Notes: generated from the sequence alone by a model not told the origin. 54,136 bases of DNA from Caballeronia sp. TF1N1 (GCF_022878925.1 NZ_CP084634.1:1-54136); one strand, 5' to 3'; shown: positions 25,137-35,148, counted from the stretch's first letter. Program-made: numbers and translations.

Positions 25137-26525
25137 ATGAAAACGAAGAAGCGCGTGTTCAATGTTGCAGTCAGTATCTTGTTCCTGTCAGCGTGCTCTG
25201 GGCCGGTCGTCAATCCAAGTACTTTGGCAACGCAGTGGAGCGACCGGCTTCGGGCCTACCAAATTTACCCTGTCTTCCCGCCACGGGAGGATCTCCAGGT
25301 CGGCGACCTTTATCTCGTTTGTGATTTTCCATCAGACTCTAGTGTCAGTAAGGATAATTCCGGCCCAGCGCCACAGTCCATCTGGCTTGCCCGCTTGGAC
25401 CTCACGTCGTTGATTAAAAGCAACTACGCAGCGTCCGTGCGCTTGCCGGGCTTAACGCAGCAACAAGGTATTAAAGGCGCCCTTGCTGATCCGAACAGTA
25501 TCGGCGCAATGCCATCGAACGCTGACATTGTCGACACAGACCATAAATTCGTGCTGCGCAACGTTTCTTTGCCAGAATTCTTCTCGACGTCGATTACTTC
25601 TTTTCAAGCAAGCGCTTTAGTCCCCGCCGGCGTTGTGCTCGCGGGGTTGGGCCTTTCGAGCGACGACGTCGCTTCGATATCCATCAATATTCCTGCAGCA
25701 GGTTCCTACGGCGTTCCATTTGTGGCTGGCCAACACGAGATATATCAAAAAATCCAGAGTGATCTAGGGTCAGCATTCTGGCCTTGGTCAGAGCAACTCA
25801 AACGTTCTTACACGCCTCAATGCGGCACTGGTGGAGTTGCCAAAATAGTCGGTATCACCGAGATTTATGCCGCATATGCAATTAGCGTTAACTTCTCGTT
25901 TGCAAAAGGTGCGGCAGGCCGGCTATCAGCGAAGCTTGATGCGCCGGCCAACACCACGCGTAGTGCCACGTTGCAAAATCTGGCAAAAACAGTATCTGAT
26001 TCACAAGCAGCCCAGGCTAAACAAGCCGGTAACGGAGCTGCAGCAGGGGGGGGAGCTGGGGCCGGAGCTGGAGCTGGAGCTGGAGCCGGAGCTGGAAGCG
26101 GTACTGACGAAGCGAACCAGCAAGCCAAATTAAATTCATTGCTGGAACTTTTAACGCAACAAGCCACGGGGTTCGAACAGCAAAAATTCGCGGGAGTTTC
26201 CGCGCAGATTATCTCTGGGTCGACGTCGGGCATCCGCGTGGAGCGGGTATTTTCCAATCCTGTCGTTATTGGTTATCGTGCTATTCCGCTCGCCCAGCAG
26301 GTACAAGCGCCAGGTGCCGCAGGGCAGGCAAGTCCTCCAACCAATGCGCCTCCTGCAGCTTCACGTTCTCAGCCACAACCGCCCGATAAGGATTGCGGTG
26401 CAATTCTTTGCCGCCCCGGGCCTTTGAAAGAGGATTACAAACTTCCCGAAGGGGCTGCCGGCGCTATTGATCAATTTCGCCGAGACAGTTCAACCGAAAA
26501 CCAGCAAAAAGAACCCCCTAAATAG
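25137..26525 (+). CDS. Hypothetical outer-membrane lipoprotein with Gly-Ala tract
   Basis: A 462-residue protein. Signal peptide ends in lipobox LSAC (Cys20), so it is lipid-anchored. The middle has alternating beta-like segments; residues about 299-323 are a near-perfect Gly-Ala repeat encoded by GGAGCT/GGAGCC hexamers; the C-terminus is Pro/Gln-rich with two cysteines (DCGAILC). The hexamer run is prone to slippage and could vary in length. Function not recognised. Confidence 0.65.
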   Translation: MKTKKRVFNVAVSILFLSACSGPVVNPSTLATQWSDRLRAYQIYPVFPPREDLQVGDLYLVCDFPSDSSVSKDNSGPAPQSIWLARLDLTSLIKSNYAASVRLPGLTQQQGIKGALADPNSIGAMPSNADIVDTDHKFVLRNVSLPEFFSTSITSFQASALVPAGVVLAGLGLSSDDVASISINIPAAGSYGVPFVAGQHEIYQKIQSDLGSAFWPWSEQLKRSYTPQCGTGGVAKIVGITEIYAAYAISVNFSFAKGAAGRLSAKLDAPANTTRSATLQNLAKTVSDSQAAQAKQAGNGAAAGGGAGAGAGAGAGAGAGSGTDEANQQAKLNSLLELLTQQATGFEQQKFAGVSAQIISGSTSGIRVERVFSNPVVIGYRAIPLAQQVQAPGAAGQASPPTNAPPAASRSQPQPPDKDCGAILCRPGPLKEDYKLPEGAAGAIDQFRRDSSTENQQKEPPK

Positions 26526-26646
26526 GGTACATCGAGTCGACAAACAGCGGTAGCCTTGCGGAAGCCCAAACGCCCCAGGCTGCCTACGCATCGATCGCCG
26601 CGAGATCCCTAGCTAGCAGTTAGAAGCAGGTTTCTAGCATCGAGCG

Positions 26647-26676
26647 CTAGGCAGAGCTGCCCCAGCCAAGCGCGGC
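26647..26676 (-). repeat. Imperfect inverted repeat, left arm, at ligase end
   Basis: On the reverse strand reads GCCGCGCTTGGCTGGG, then AGCTCT and CTAG with small gaps. The matching arm lies on the forward strand at 27542-27576. The arm includes the ligase stop codon. Confidence 0.5.
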
Positions 26677-27288
26677 AGGGCGGCTGTAGGCGGCATTCTT
26701 GATTTTCAGCCAGTCCCGTGACCGGCCGCTCTGGTAAGGAGAATCGAGGCGCTTCGCGATCATCCCTTCCAGGTCTAGAAGGCTCGCTTGCTCGAACACC
26801 CATTCCCCGTTTGCGACAATGCCCTTCGGGCAGACCAACACGCGCGTGTCGTCAAAACTATCGCGCAGTGCGCGCTTTCGCTCCCCGAGCGGCAGCTTGC
26901 GAAGGTCGCTTTGACCTGCGGCAAGGAGATCGAAGATGTAAAGCCGGGCCGGATTTTCGCGCGCGGCCGCTTGGACATTCCTCTGTATGCGCATCCGGGC
27001 GCAGCCCTGCAGCCGCTCGAAGGACGGGCGTCCATTCTCCTCATAGACCGTGAGTTCGGCGTCCCATATGAAACTTCCAGGCACGGCCGCCACTGCGTCG
27101 GCCACGTCCGGGAAAGAGTGATTAAGCGGGTTGCCGTTGCGCGAAATCAGCTCGACCGCAGCTCCGCTCTTTCGGATCAGGACGCGGTAGCCGTCGTATT
27201 TGATCTCGAAAATCCAGCCCGCGCGGGAGAACGGCGTCCGCGTCAGCGTCGCGAGCATCAGGTCCGCAGCGTCAATCGGCGGCAGCAT
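26647..27288 (-). CDS. ATP-dependent DNA ligase, adenylation domain only
   Basis: A 213-residue protein with the ligase nucleotidyltransferase motifs: I, FEIKYDGYR with Lys30; III, SRNG at 49-52; a WDAEL stretch near 95; IV, LEGMIAKR; V, WLKIK. It resembles the ligase domain of LigD/LigC. The OB-fold that should follow motif V is missing: the frame ends 16 residues later in sequence that is part of an inverted repeat shared with 27542-27576. Probably able to self-adenylate but not to seal well, unless a partner provides the OB fold. Confidence 0.75.
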   Translation of the reverse strand: MLPPIDAADLMLATLTRTPFSRAGWIFEIKYDGYRVLIRKSGAAVELISRNGNPLNHSFPDVADAVAAVPGSFIWDAELTVYEENGRPSFERLQGCARMRIQRNVQAAARENPARLYIFDLLAAGQSDLRKLPLGERKRALRDSFDDTRVLVCPKGIVANGEWVFEQASLLDLEGMIAKRLDSPYQSGRSRDWLKIKNAAYSRPAALGWGSSA

Positions 27289-27508
27289 GCCGTGCAGCCG
27301 GCAGTCGGGCGCTCACAAATGCGAGCTTCGCCCAGGCATAGGCTTCGGGGGGCACCTCGCCAGGGTTGCACCCGGCATAGGCGCAGAAGTGATCGAAGTC
27401 GTCGAGCGCGGTATGTCCGAGTTCGTCCGGCTCAGGCGGCCTCGCTTCAAGGATACCGGCCAGCATTTCCTCAGGTTTTCCGTAGCACATAGCGCACTCC
27501 CAGGACAT
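27272..27508 (-). CDS. Small hypothetical protein before the ligase
   Basis: A 78-residue acidic protein with a CxxC near the N-terminus (MSWECAMCYGKPEEML) and DDFDHFCAYAGC later, possibly metal-binding. Its end overlaps the ligase start by 17 bases, so the two are co-translated. Start 27508 is preferred over 27526 by the compact N-terminus. Not recognised. Confidence 0.5.
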   Translation of the reverse strand: MSWECAMCYGKPEEMLAGILEARPPEPDELGHTALDDFDHFCAYAGCNPGEVPPEAYAWAKLAFVSARLPAARHAAAD

Positions 27509-27541
27509 GGCTGTGGATCCAAGCAAGAGCAGTACCGGCCA

Positions 27542-27576
27542 GCCGCACTTGGCTGGGCCGGAGCTCTTACTAGGGC
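27542..27576 (+). repeat. Imperfect inverted repeat, right arm
   Basis: Reads GCCGCACTTGGCTGGG, then AGCTCT and CTAG, matching 26647-26676 in opposite orientation. Together they bracket the ligase and the small gene before it, as ends of a cassette might. Confidence 0.5.
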
Positions 27577-27637
27577 CAGGCCGTAGCGGTTACTCATCCG
27601 CCTGTTTGGTGATCGTGCGCCTTTGGTGAAGACAATA

Positions 27638-28891
<1,254 letters not shown>

Positions 28892-29809
28892 ATGAATATG
28901 AAGGAGAGCCTGGACGACCTTGCTGCATTCATTTCAGTGGCGACGAACAAGAGCTTTACGCGAGCGGCGGCACAGTTAGGGATCTCGCAGCCAGCATTAA
29001 GCGCGAAAATGACGGCTCTCGAAGAGAGATTGGGAGTCCGGCTTCTAATGCGCACGACCCGCAGCGTCTCCACGACCGAGGCAGGCGAACGGCTGCTCCG
29101 ATCGGTTTCCCCTCACTTCGAGGGGATTGCTTATGGCCTCGCCGAGCTGAACGCGGTGCGGGACAGGCCAGGCGGCAGCCTGCGGATAACATCCGTCGAG
29201 CACGCTTCCCGGAAGATATTGGTGCCAGCCCTGGCCAGGCTGTTGCCCAAATATCCCGATATCAGCGTAGAGGTCATCAATGATTACAGCCTGGCCGACA
29301 TCGTGGCGGAGCGCTTTGACGCGGGCATTCGCCTTGGCGTGCAGGTAGCGCAAGACATGGTGGCCATGCGGATCGGCCCCGACTTCGAACAATGGGTCGT
29401 CGGCGCACCCGCCTATCTCGAACGGTATGGCACACCGTTAACCCCGAACGACCTGAGAGAGCATCGCTGCATTTCCCTGCGCCTGCCGACGTCCGGCGGC
29501 GTCTGGTCCTGGCCCTTTGTCAAGAACGGGCATGAGATCAAAGTACGGCCTGGAAGCGAGCTTTCGTTCAATACGATCACTCTTCAACTAGACAGCGCCG
29601 TCGCCGGGCTGGGCCTTGCATACCTGCCGGAAGACGTTGTAAGCGATGACATCGCGACTGGAAAACTTGTGCGCGTATTGGCGGACTGGTCGATGCGGAT
29701 GTCCGGTTACCACCTCTATTATCCAAGCCGTCGTCAGCCCAGCCCTGCTTTTACCGTTTTCGCTAATGCGTTGAGATACAAACCAACGGCGGTCTCGGAG
29801 GACGGTTAG
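28892..29809 (+). CDS. LysR-family transcriptional regulator
   Basis: A 305-residue protein. N-terminal winged HTH (FISVATNKSFTRAAAQLGIS, then QPALSAKMTALEERLGVRLL) and a periplasmic-binding-like effector domain from about residue 90. Full length. Divergent from the aldo/keto reductase, so probably senses its substrate. Belongs to the common small LysR group that controls neighbouring reductases. Confidence 0.9.
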   Translation: MNMKESLDDLAAFISVATNKSFTRAAAQLGISQPALSAKMTALEERLGVRLLMRTTRSVSTTEAGERLLRSVSPHFEGIAYGLAELNAVRDRPGGSLRITSVEHASRKILVPALARLLPKYPDISVEVINDYSLADIVAERFDAGIRLGVQVAQDMVAMRIGPDFEQWVVGAPAYLERYGTPLTPNDLREHRCISLRLPTSGGVWSWPFVKNGHEIKVRPGSELSFNTITLQLDSAVAGLGLAYLPEDVVSDDIATGKLVRVLADWSMRMSGYHLYYPSRRQPSPAFTVFANALRYKPTAVSEDG

Positions 29810-29914
29810 CAGGCCTTGTGGAGCTTCTGCGCATGCTGGATGCGACGTTTCAGCCCGGCTTACAGGGGCTGGGAGGCGTGGGCCTACTTCAACCAATTTC
29901 ATCTTCGTGCGCCG

Positions 29915-30364
29915 CTACGCCGGGTATTCGTTCGCCGTTAATTCGCAGCGGATGGATCGCACCTCATCTCGCGTGTCATGGCGATAGATGATGTAGCCCT
30001 CCAGGCGGCGATTGTCGTTTGTAACCTTCAGTGCTCCGGCGCCGCGGCTCGGCCGGCGTTCATTACTGGCGCGGAACTCGAATGTCAGCGTGTCGAAATT
30101 AAACGAACCGGTGATGACGTATGTCCGAACGGGCTTTCCGTCTTCGCTCGTCGTCATGGATCCGCGAAAGCGAGCGCCCGGCTTCGGGATCTCCAGATGA
30201 ATCTGTGCCGTCGTGCGATCCCTGAATTTAAGGACGCCTGTGTAGTTCGTGTGCAGCCGGAGTGGACCCCCGTGCGTCAGATAAAGACCGAGATGCCTTC
30301 CGGCGAGAGTGCCGACCAGGGTGAAGACCGGCTTGAGCGCAAATTCCAAGATTTCCTTGATCAA
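29915..30364 (-). CDS. Hypothetical protein
   Basis: A 149-residue protein with a short hydrophobic N-terminal segment (LKPVFTLVGTLAGRHLGLYL) and a beta-rich body (YTGVLKFRDRTTAQIHLEI, YVITGSFNFDTLTFEFRAS). Could be a membrane-associated beta-sandwich. Not recognised. Confidence 0.5.
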   Translation of the reverse strand: MIKEILEFALKPVFTLVGTLAGRHLGLYLTHGGPLRLHTNYTGVLKFRDRTTAQIHLEIPKPGARFRGSMTTSEDGKPVRTYVITGSFNFDTLTFEFRASNERRPSRGAGALKVTNDNRRLEGYIIYRHDTRDEVRSIRCELTANEYPA

Positions 30365-30905
30365 CGCGGCCTCCCGTTCGGCTTATGAAATACTATAAGG
30401 GAGCCCAGGCGTTGTTTGTCGCAGCGTGCTTAAAAGATGTCCGGGCGAATCCCATTCGGGACCGGGCTCTACTCGGCTTCGCCTCCCCGAGCCGCCTAGA
30501 AGCATCTCGGCCATACCATAACGATCTCTTTCGCAAAGACAGCGAGACGGTATGGCTAAACGGCGCTGTCCCTGGTGCGATGCAAAAGACTGCTTCTCCC
30601 GGCCTTCACTAGCGACGAGACAGTTACGACCGGTTGCAATTTCTTGTGAGTTCCAAAAACCCGATCTATTGAAGCAACAGCGCAAGCGTTTGCGGTTTTT
30701 GCTCGACTGTCCCAGCAGGGCCTACAAGCACGCTATGAATTTTCACAACGTCTCTTCGATTTTCGTCGACCACGAATGTGAACGCCTCGACGATCCGGCG
30801 CAATTCAACGAATTAAATATTAGCTAAGTCATTGATATATAAGAAAAAGCGCTTCTGGTAATTTGATTTCCATTGCTATCCTGAAGCCTCGAATCGAGGT
30901 GTGTC
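30365..30905. other. Noncoding 541 bp with dispersed-element copy A
   Basis: No coding frame here is convincing; the two short rightward frames overlap the dispersed element and have no family features. The stretch holds element copy A (30460-30541), then AT-richer sequence before the permease gene. Confidence 0.5.
30460..30541 (+). repeat. Dispersed structured element, copy A
   Basis: Begins GACCGGGCTCTACTCGGC; contains CTCGG, CCGAG and a second CTCGG that can form alternative hairpins, and ends in TAACGATCTCTTTCGC. Shares most positions over about 80 bp with copies at 33228 and 42096. The copy is followed by GGCGCTGTCCCTGG, a decayed form of the GGGGC-GCCCC hairpin after the other copies. 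Confidence 0.75.
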
Positions 30906-31991
30906 ATGGGTAAAGGGAACCGAATTGCTCGCTGCGGTCGCCGACTTGGCGACCTGATCTGGGGTCTTCCGGGCTATGCCAAGGCAGTGCTGGCGGCACT
31001 CATCTTCGGCAGCACGGAAGGATCGGTTAAGTCGCTTCTTGACCACATGAGCCTTGACACCTACCTGCTGGCGCGGGCATCGATCGCGTTCGCCATGTTG
31101 CTGGTCTGGATGCAATGGCGCGCACGAGGCGATTTTTATCGCACGGGGCTCAACCCGCGGAGTGTCAGGCCATTGGCATGGCTTCGCGGCCTGGCGTTTG
31201 TGACATGCACGGTGATGATGACGATCGGCCTCGTTAAAAATCACAACCAGATGTTCGCCTATGCAACCTTCCTGATTCATCCGGCTGTGACGTTGCTGTT
31301 GATGCAACTAAAAAAGAATGAACGGGGCAGCTTCCTGCAACTGGTCGGACCGCTAGCCATCACGGTTGTCAGCGCCGTAGCTTATGCGCTGCATGGCTGG
31401 CAGCATGGAGGCGTCTGGGACATGATGCTTTGGTACGTCGCCCCTGCCATCGGTGGAATCTGCTTTGCCGGCGAGAACGCCCTTTCGGGTGAGATGGACA
31501 GGTGGTACCAGTACGACGCCCTTGAGGTGACGTTCTACACGGCGTTCCCGACGCTTGTGTTCACCCTCGTCATCTGCGCGGGGATCTGTGGCTGGAACCA
31601 CGGCGCGTGCATGCGCCTCGACATGCAGAATTGGGAGGACTTGGAAGCGATTTTGAAGCTCATCGCCTTTTCGCTTGTTGCCCCGTTTGCCGCTGTGCTG
31701 CTGAACGATGCATTTGCGAACGCGATGCCCGAGCAAAAGCCAGGGATGGCGGCGCTCGATCTTCTAATCCTGCCGTACGCGGCCGTGGTAGGGCTGTTCA
31801 CGCACTCGGTCACGTTCTTTTACGAGAACCCGAAGGTTCCGGCTCTGTGGAGCGGTGACGGCGTCCTGCTTCTCTTTATCCTCATCGGCGCTGTTGCAAC
31901 GGTTTGCGTCATCGAAAAGATAAAGCTAAAAACGAAGCAGGATGGAAAGACCGTTTCCGTTCCGGTTAGCGATAGCCGGGCGCCGGATTAA
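30906..31991 (+). CDS. DMT-superfamily (EamA-like) permease
   Basis: A 361-residue integral membrane protein with about ten hydrophobic segments and two-fold arrangement typical of EamA-type drug/metabolite transporters. The first repeat includes AVLAALIFGSTEGSVKSLL, RASIAFAMLLVWMQW and AITVVSAVAYAL; the C-terminal half ends VLLLFILIGAVATVCVI and a charged tail. A basic N-terminus (GNRIARCGRRLG) faces the cytoplasm. Substrate not predictable. Isolated cargo gene. Confidence 0.7.
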   Translation: MGKGNRIARCGRRLGDLIWGLPGYAKAVLAALIFGSTEGSVKSLLDHMSLDTYLLARASIAFAMLLVWMQWRARGDFYRTGLNPRSVRPLAWLRGLAFVTCTVMMTIGLVKNHNQMFAYATFLIHPAVTLLLMQLKKNERGSFLQLVGPLAITVVSAVAYALHGWQHGGVWDMMLWYVAPAIGGICFAGENALSGEMDRWYQYDALEVTFYTAFPTLVFTLVICAGICGWNHGACMRLDMQNWEDLEAILKLIAFSLVAPFAAVLLNDAFANAMPEQKPGMAALDLLILPYAAVVGLFTHSVTFFYENPKVPALWSGDGVLLLFILIGAVATVCVIEKIKLKTKQDGKTVSVPVSDSRAPD

Positions 31992-32184
31992 GGGCGTGTT
32001 GTGCCGGGTGGGAAGCGCCCTGCCCGGCCTGAACGTTCGCGGTTCCGTCGTTCCAATCATGCGTTGCGAGCGCTGCCGCCAGCCCAAGTCCCGCGACCGC
32101 TGCGACGAACGTCACTGTGCAAAGACGTTTCAACCCGGCTTCGTCATGTTGCTGGGTGGTCGCATGCGTCTTATCTCTGGACAT
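31966..32184 (-). CDS. Small one-TM hypothetical protein
   Basis: 72 residues: basic, His/Gln-rich N-terminus, one TM (VTFVAAVAGLGLAAALA, about 24-40), then a short polar tail. AGAGGAG lies at good distance before ATG 32184. Its end overlaps the permease end by 26 bases, convergent. Confidence 0.5.
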   Translation of the reverse strand: MSRDKTHATTQQHDEAGLKRLCTVTFVAAVAGLGLAAALATHDWNDGTANVQAGQGASHPAQHALNPAPGYR

Positions 32185-32249
32185 CAGAGCACTCCTCTTC
32201 TGGTGTGTGATCCATTTACAGAAGCATCTTTTCGTTCGCAAACGCAACA

Positions 32250-33116
32250 TTAAAATCGAATAACGTTGTCGCTGAAGCTGATTTTGAGCTTCATTTTGAC
32301 GGATTCCGGAATATCGTCCGTAATATCCAGCGTTTTTGTAAGCTCGTCCGTGGAAACCTGAGTGCGCTCGATGTAGATGGGCGAACTGAACAAGACGTTC
32401 GCTCCGTAGCATCCCGTCACCATCCCCTGCATCACCACAATTTGGGCCTGGTCCGACAGCGTATTGTCGATGATCGTCAGCCGGGGCGGTCCGGACTGGC
32501 CTCCACGCCGGCGCGTGAACATCACATAGTGGCGGGATTTCTTAATCAAAAAACCGCAAAACTCTTCTTTCAGGCTGGCGGTGTTATCCCAGCCGGTAAA
32601 GACATGGGTTTCTGTGACCTCAACCGCTCCCGTATCTTCGTCGTGGCGAATGGACAGCATCCCTTTCGTGTATTTGCCCGGAAGATGAAGCGATGGAGCC
32701 CAGACGGTATAGAGGCCTGGCGCTTCCCTGGACAGTTCGCTCAGCGACTGTTGATGTGTACCGAGGAAGTGCGTCAAGGCGTGAAACAAGGCTGCAGGCT
32801 CGCGCGCAGCGCCTTCTTTCTGCCACTGATCGGTTCCCCAGTGGTTGTTCCAGATATACCGGACGAGATCCTGGTGGGACCGGTCGTTTAGGGCTTGGGA
32901 ATCTTCGCGTATGAAGCCGTGAATTGTCTGTGCTGTGACCGCTGGATCCTTGCATTGCTCTGATAATTTTTCAGAAGTGAGCTCTTTCTTGATTTCCGGA
33001 AACTGGCGCAACTGTTTGATGCGCAGCCGGAGCCACTCCCGGCTGGCGTCCGAGACGATGAGCGACGTTTCGAAGCTCCACTCTTCACCAGACCCATTTC
33101 CTTCGATCTCATTCAC
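32250..33116 (-). CDS. Hypothetical protein, 288 residues
   Basis: Soluble, no signal peptide. The N-terminal half is helical (EWLRLRIKQLRQFPEIKKEL); the C-terminal half is beta-rich (GMLSIRHDEDTGAVEVTETH, VMFTRRRGGQSGPPRLTIID). The layout is that of proteins with an N-terminal helical DNA/RNA-binding part and a sensor-like beta domain, but no family is recognised. Stands alone before dispersed-element copy B. Confidence 0.6.
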   Translation of the reverse strand: MNEIEGNGSGEEWSFETSLIVSDASREWLRLRIKQLRQFPEIKKELTSEKLSEQCKDPAVTAQTIHGFIREDSQALNDRSHQDLVRYIWNNHWGTDQWQKEGAAREPAALFHALTHFLGTHQQSLSELSREAPGLYTVWAPSLHLPGKYTKGMLSIRHDEDTGAVEVTETHVFTGWDNTASLKEEFCGFLIKKSRHYVMFTRRRGGQSGPPRLTIIDNTLSDQAQIVVMQGMVTGCYGANVLFSSPIYIERTQVSTDELTKTLDITDDIPESVKMKLKISFSDNVIRF

Positions 33117-33227
33117 GAGCGTCTCCCGTCATGCGCCGGCATCGGGTCGATGTGTAGGCAAGTATAGATACTGAAGTTTTTCATCAAAATAATTTCAGCT
33201 TCTCTTGAGCGAATCCGCCTGTCGACG

Positions 33228-33310
33228 GACCGGGCTCTACTCTGCTCCCGCCTCCCCGAGCCGCTTGAAAGACGCGTCTCGGCCATCCGGTAACGATCCC
33301 TTTCGCGAAG
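33228..33310 (+). repeat. Dispersed structured element, copy B
   Basis: Same element as copies A and C: GACCGGGCTCTACTCTGC, CCCCGAGCCGC, TCTCGGCC, GGTAACGATCCCTTTCGCG. The first CTCGG is changed to CTCTG but CCGAG and the second CTCGG are kept. A hairpin GGGGC-TCT-GCCCC follows at about 33339-33351. Located 235 bases before ardC, with no other gene between. Confidence 0.75.
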
Positions 33311-33544
33311 TCAAAAGCCAGCTTGATTGAAGGGCCTAAGGGGCTCTGCCCCTGGCGCTTTCCGGCGCAAGGTCTTCGACCGGGAGGGAAGGTATCCCCA
33401 TCTTCCGCGCTGCGCTTGTGCAGACGGAGTGATGCCCCTCCCTCCCCTCCCGCACCTCCAATTGCCTCCCCGGTCTGCGCCCGACGGGCAGGGGTAATCG
33501 CGAGCAAAACCGCGATCAACCCCAGGCCCTAAAGGAGAACCGCC

Positions 33545-34462
33545 ATGAAAGCCAATGCAACGACGCAAGCGGACGTCTATACCCGCGTGACGGACAAGAT
33601 CATTGCCGACCTCGAAAAAGGCGTCAGGCCTTGGGCGAAGCCATGGAAGGCAGGACAAAACCCGTCCGGCATCACCCTGCCTTTGCGGCATAACGGCGTG
33701 CCCTATCGCGGCATCAATATTCTGCTGCTGTGGGGTGAAGCGATCGAGAAAGGCTACCAGTCCAACCGGTGGATGACCTTCAAGCAGGCTTTGGAATTGG
33801 GCGCGAATGTCCGCAAAGGCGAGCATGGATCACTGGTTGTTTTCGCCAACAAACTGACGACGACAGAACAGAACGACGCCGGCGACGAGGTGGAACGCGA
33901 AATTCCCTACATGAAGGGATACACCGTGTTCAATGTCGAGCAGATCGAAAACCTGCCGGACGGCTATGTCACGACGCCGGACACCCTGCCCGACGCGGAG
34001 CCGATGCAGCTGATCGAGCATGCGGAAGCGTTTTTCGCGAAGACCGGCGCGACCGTGCGCCATGGCGGCAATCAGGCCTATTACGCCCCTGCCCTCGACA
34101 TCGTGCAGCTGCCGCTCCCGGAAAGCTTCACCAATGCGGAGAGCTACGAAGCCACGAAAGCCCATGAGCTGACCCACTGGACAAGCCACAAGAGCCGCCT
34201 CGACCGCGAGCTGGGCAAGCGGTTCGGCGATCACGCCTACGCCGCCGAGGAATTGATTGCTGAAATGGGCGCCGCCTTCCTGTGCGCACAGCTTGGCATC
34301 AGCCCGGAGATCCGCGAGGATCATGCGGCATACCTCGATCACTGGCTCAGCGTGCTGAAAGCCGACAAGCGCGCGATTTTCACCGCTGCCAGCAAGGCGC
34401 AGCAGGCATGCGATTACCTGTTTTCCCTGCAGGGCGTCAGCACCCAGCAGGAGGCGGCCTGA
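33545..34462 (+). CDS. ardC: ArdC-type antirestriction protein
   Basis: A 305-residue protein. The N-terminal ssDNA-binding domain (VYTRVTDKIIADLEKGVRPW, then YRGINILLLW) is followed by a zincin metalloprotease-like domain with HELTH at 207-211 and a downstream Glu in YAAEELIAEMGA. Protects incoming plasmid DNA from host restriction. AGGAG precedes ATG. Long 5' region with the dispersed element suggests post-transcriptional or single-strand promoter control on entry. Confidence 0.88.
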   Translation: MKANATTQADVYTRVTDKIIADLEKGVRPWAKPWKAGQNPSGITLPLRHNGVPYRGINILLLWGEAIEKGYQSNRWMTFKQALELGANVRKGEHGSLVVFANKLTTTEQNDAGDEVEREIPYMKGYTVFNVEQIENLPDGYVTTPDTLPDAEPMQLIEHAEAFFAKTGATVRHGGNQAYYAPALDIVQLPLPESFTNAESYEATKAHELTHWTSHKSRLDRELGKRFGDHAYAAEELIAEMGAAFLCAQLGISPEIREDHAAYLDHWLSVLKADKRAIFTAASKAQQACDYLFSLQGVSTQQEAA

Positions 34463-34743
34463 TGAAAATCTATCATGTCAGCTGCCCGATGAAGATCGGG
34501 CAGCACGAGTGGCGGCTGATCATCCGCGACTTCTATATTTCCGGCCGGGTTAAGGCATGCACCGAATACGAATGGAGGAAGGACGGCGGGCCATGGCGAA
34601 ACGCCAAGGACTGGCCGACCTATGATTCCAACGATACCTATAACGGCCTGCCGAGGAGCCTACAGAAGCTTTTCGACGCCAACAAGGCGGCCGTCGATCT
34701 ATTCATTTACGGCAAACAGCCGGACCAGCTGCCGTTGTTGTAG
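34462..34743 (+). CDS. Hypothetical protein coupled to ardC
   Basis: 93 residues, Trp/Tyr-rich (GQHEWRLIIRDFYISGR, YEWRKDGGPWRNAKDWPTYD). ATG overlaps the ardC stop (TGATG), so it is co-translated. Likely a small companion of the antirestriction protein. Not recognised. Confidence 0.6.
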   Translation: MKIYHVSCPMKIGQHEWRLIIRDFYISGRVKACTEYEWRKDGGPWRNAKDWPTYDSNDTYNGLPRSLQKLFDANKAAVDLFIYGKQPDQLPLL

Positions 34744-34755
34744 CGGTTTCAAAAT

Positions 34756-34781
34756 TGTCCGGCTGCTCATGCAACCGGACA
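34756..34781. terminator. Hairpin after the ardC operon
   Basis: TGTCCGG and CCGGACA arms with a 12-base loop, 13 bases after the operon end. Weak T-content. Confidence 0.4.
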
Positions 34782-34859
34782 TATCTCCTGATACGCACGG
34801 CGATAGCAATTTGCTATTACTCTGCTAGCAAGGAGCAAGCGGTCCCCTGTCTTCGTATA

Positions 34860-35138
34860 TCAGCCCTGCTGTTTCGCGGGAGCGGGTGGGGAACCGACTT
34901 TCACAGGCGCCGGGCAATAAGCAAATTGATGAATCTCGCAGGCCCGCGCTTCAATCTTGTCGAGATTGACGACGATGGTGAGGATGGCTGTGGTGAGCAA
35001 AGCCGCAAACGCGATTTTCTCGGCCGTCGTCATGCCTCCGGCCTTGAGCTTCTTACCGTGCCAATAGAGCCCGTCGCCATCGACGCTGAGATGCTCGTAG
35101 TCGTCTTTGGTACCAAAAGCGCGGCCGCGTTTTGGCAT
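34860..35138 (-). CDS. Small membrane protein
   Basis: 92 residues. Basic N-terminus (MPKRGRAFGTKDDYEH), one TM (IAFAALLTTAILTIVVNL, about 46-63) and a Cys-containing tail ending APAPAKQQ-like residues. Start 35138 is preceded by GGGGGGA. It follows the coiled-coil gene by 10 bases, so likely one operon. Confidence 0.55.
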   Translation of the reverse strand: MPKRGRAFGTKDDYEHLSVDGDGLYWHGKKLKAGGMTTAEKIAFAALLTTAILTIVVNLDKIEARACEIHQFAYCPAPVKVGSPPAPAKQQG

Positions 35139-35148
35139 AGTCCCCCCG

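Noticed and set aside
30385..30827. Short forward frames (75 and 91 residues) after element copy A
   Set aside because: They overlap the noncoding dispersed element, lack ribosome sites and family features; a CxxC in the second is likely chance.
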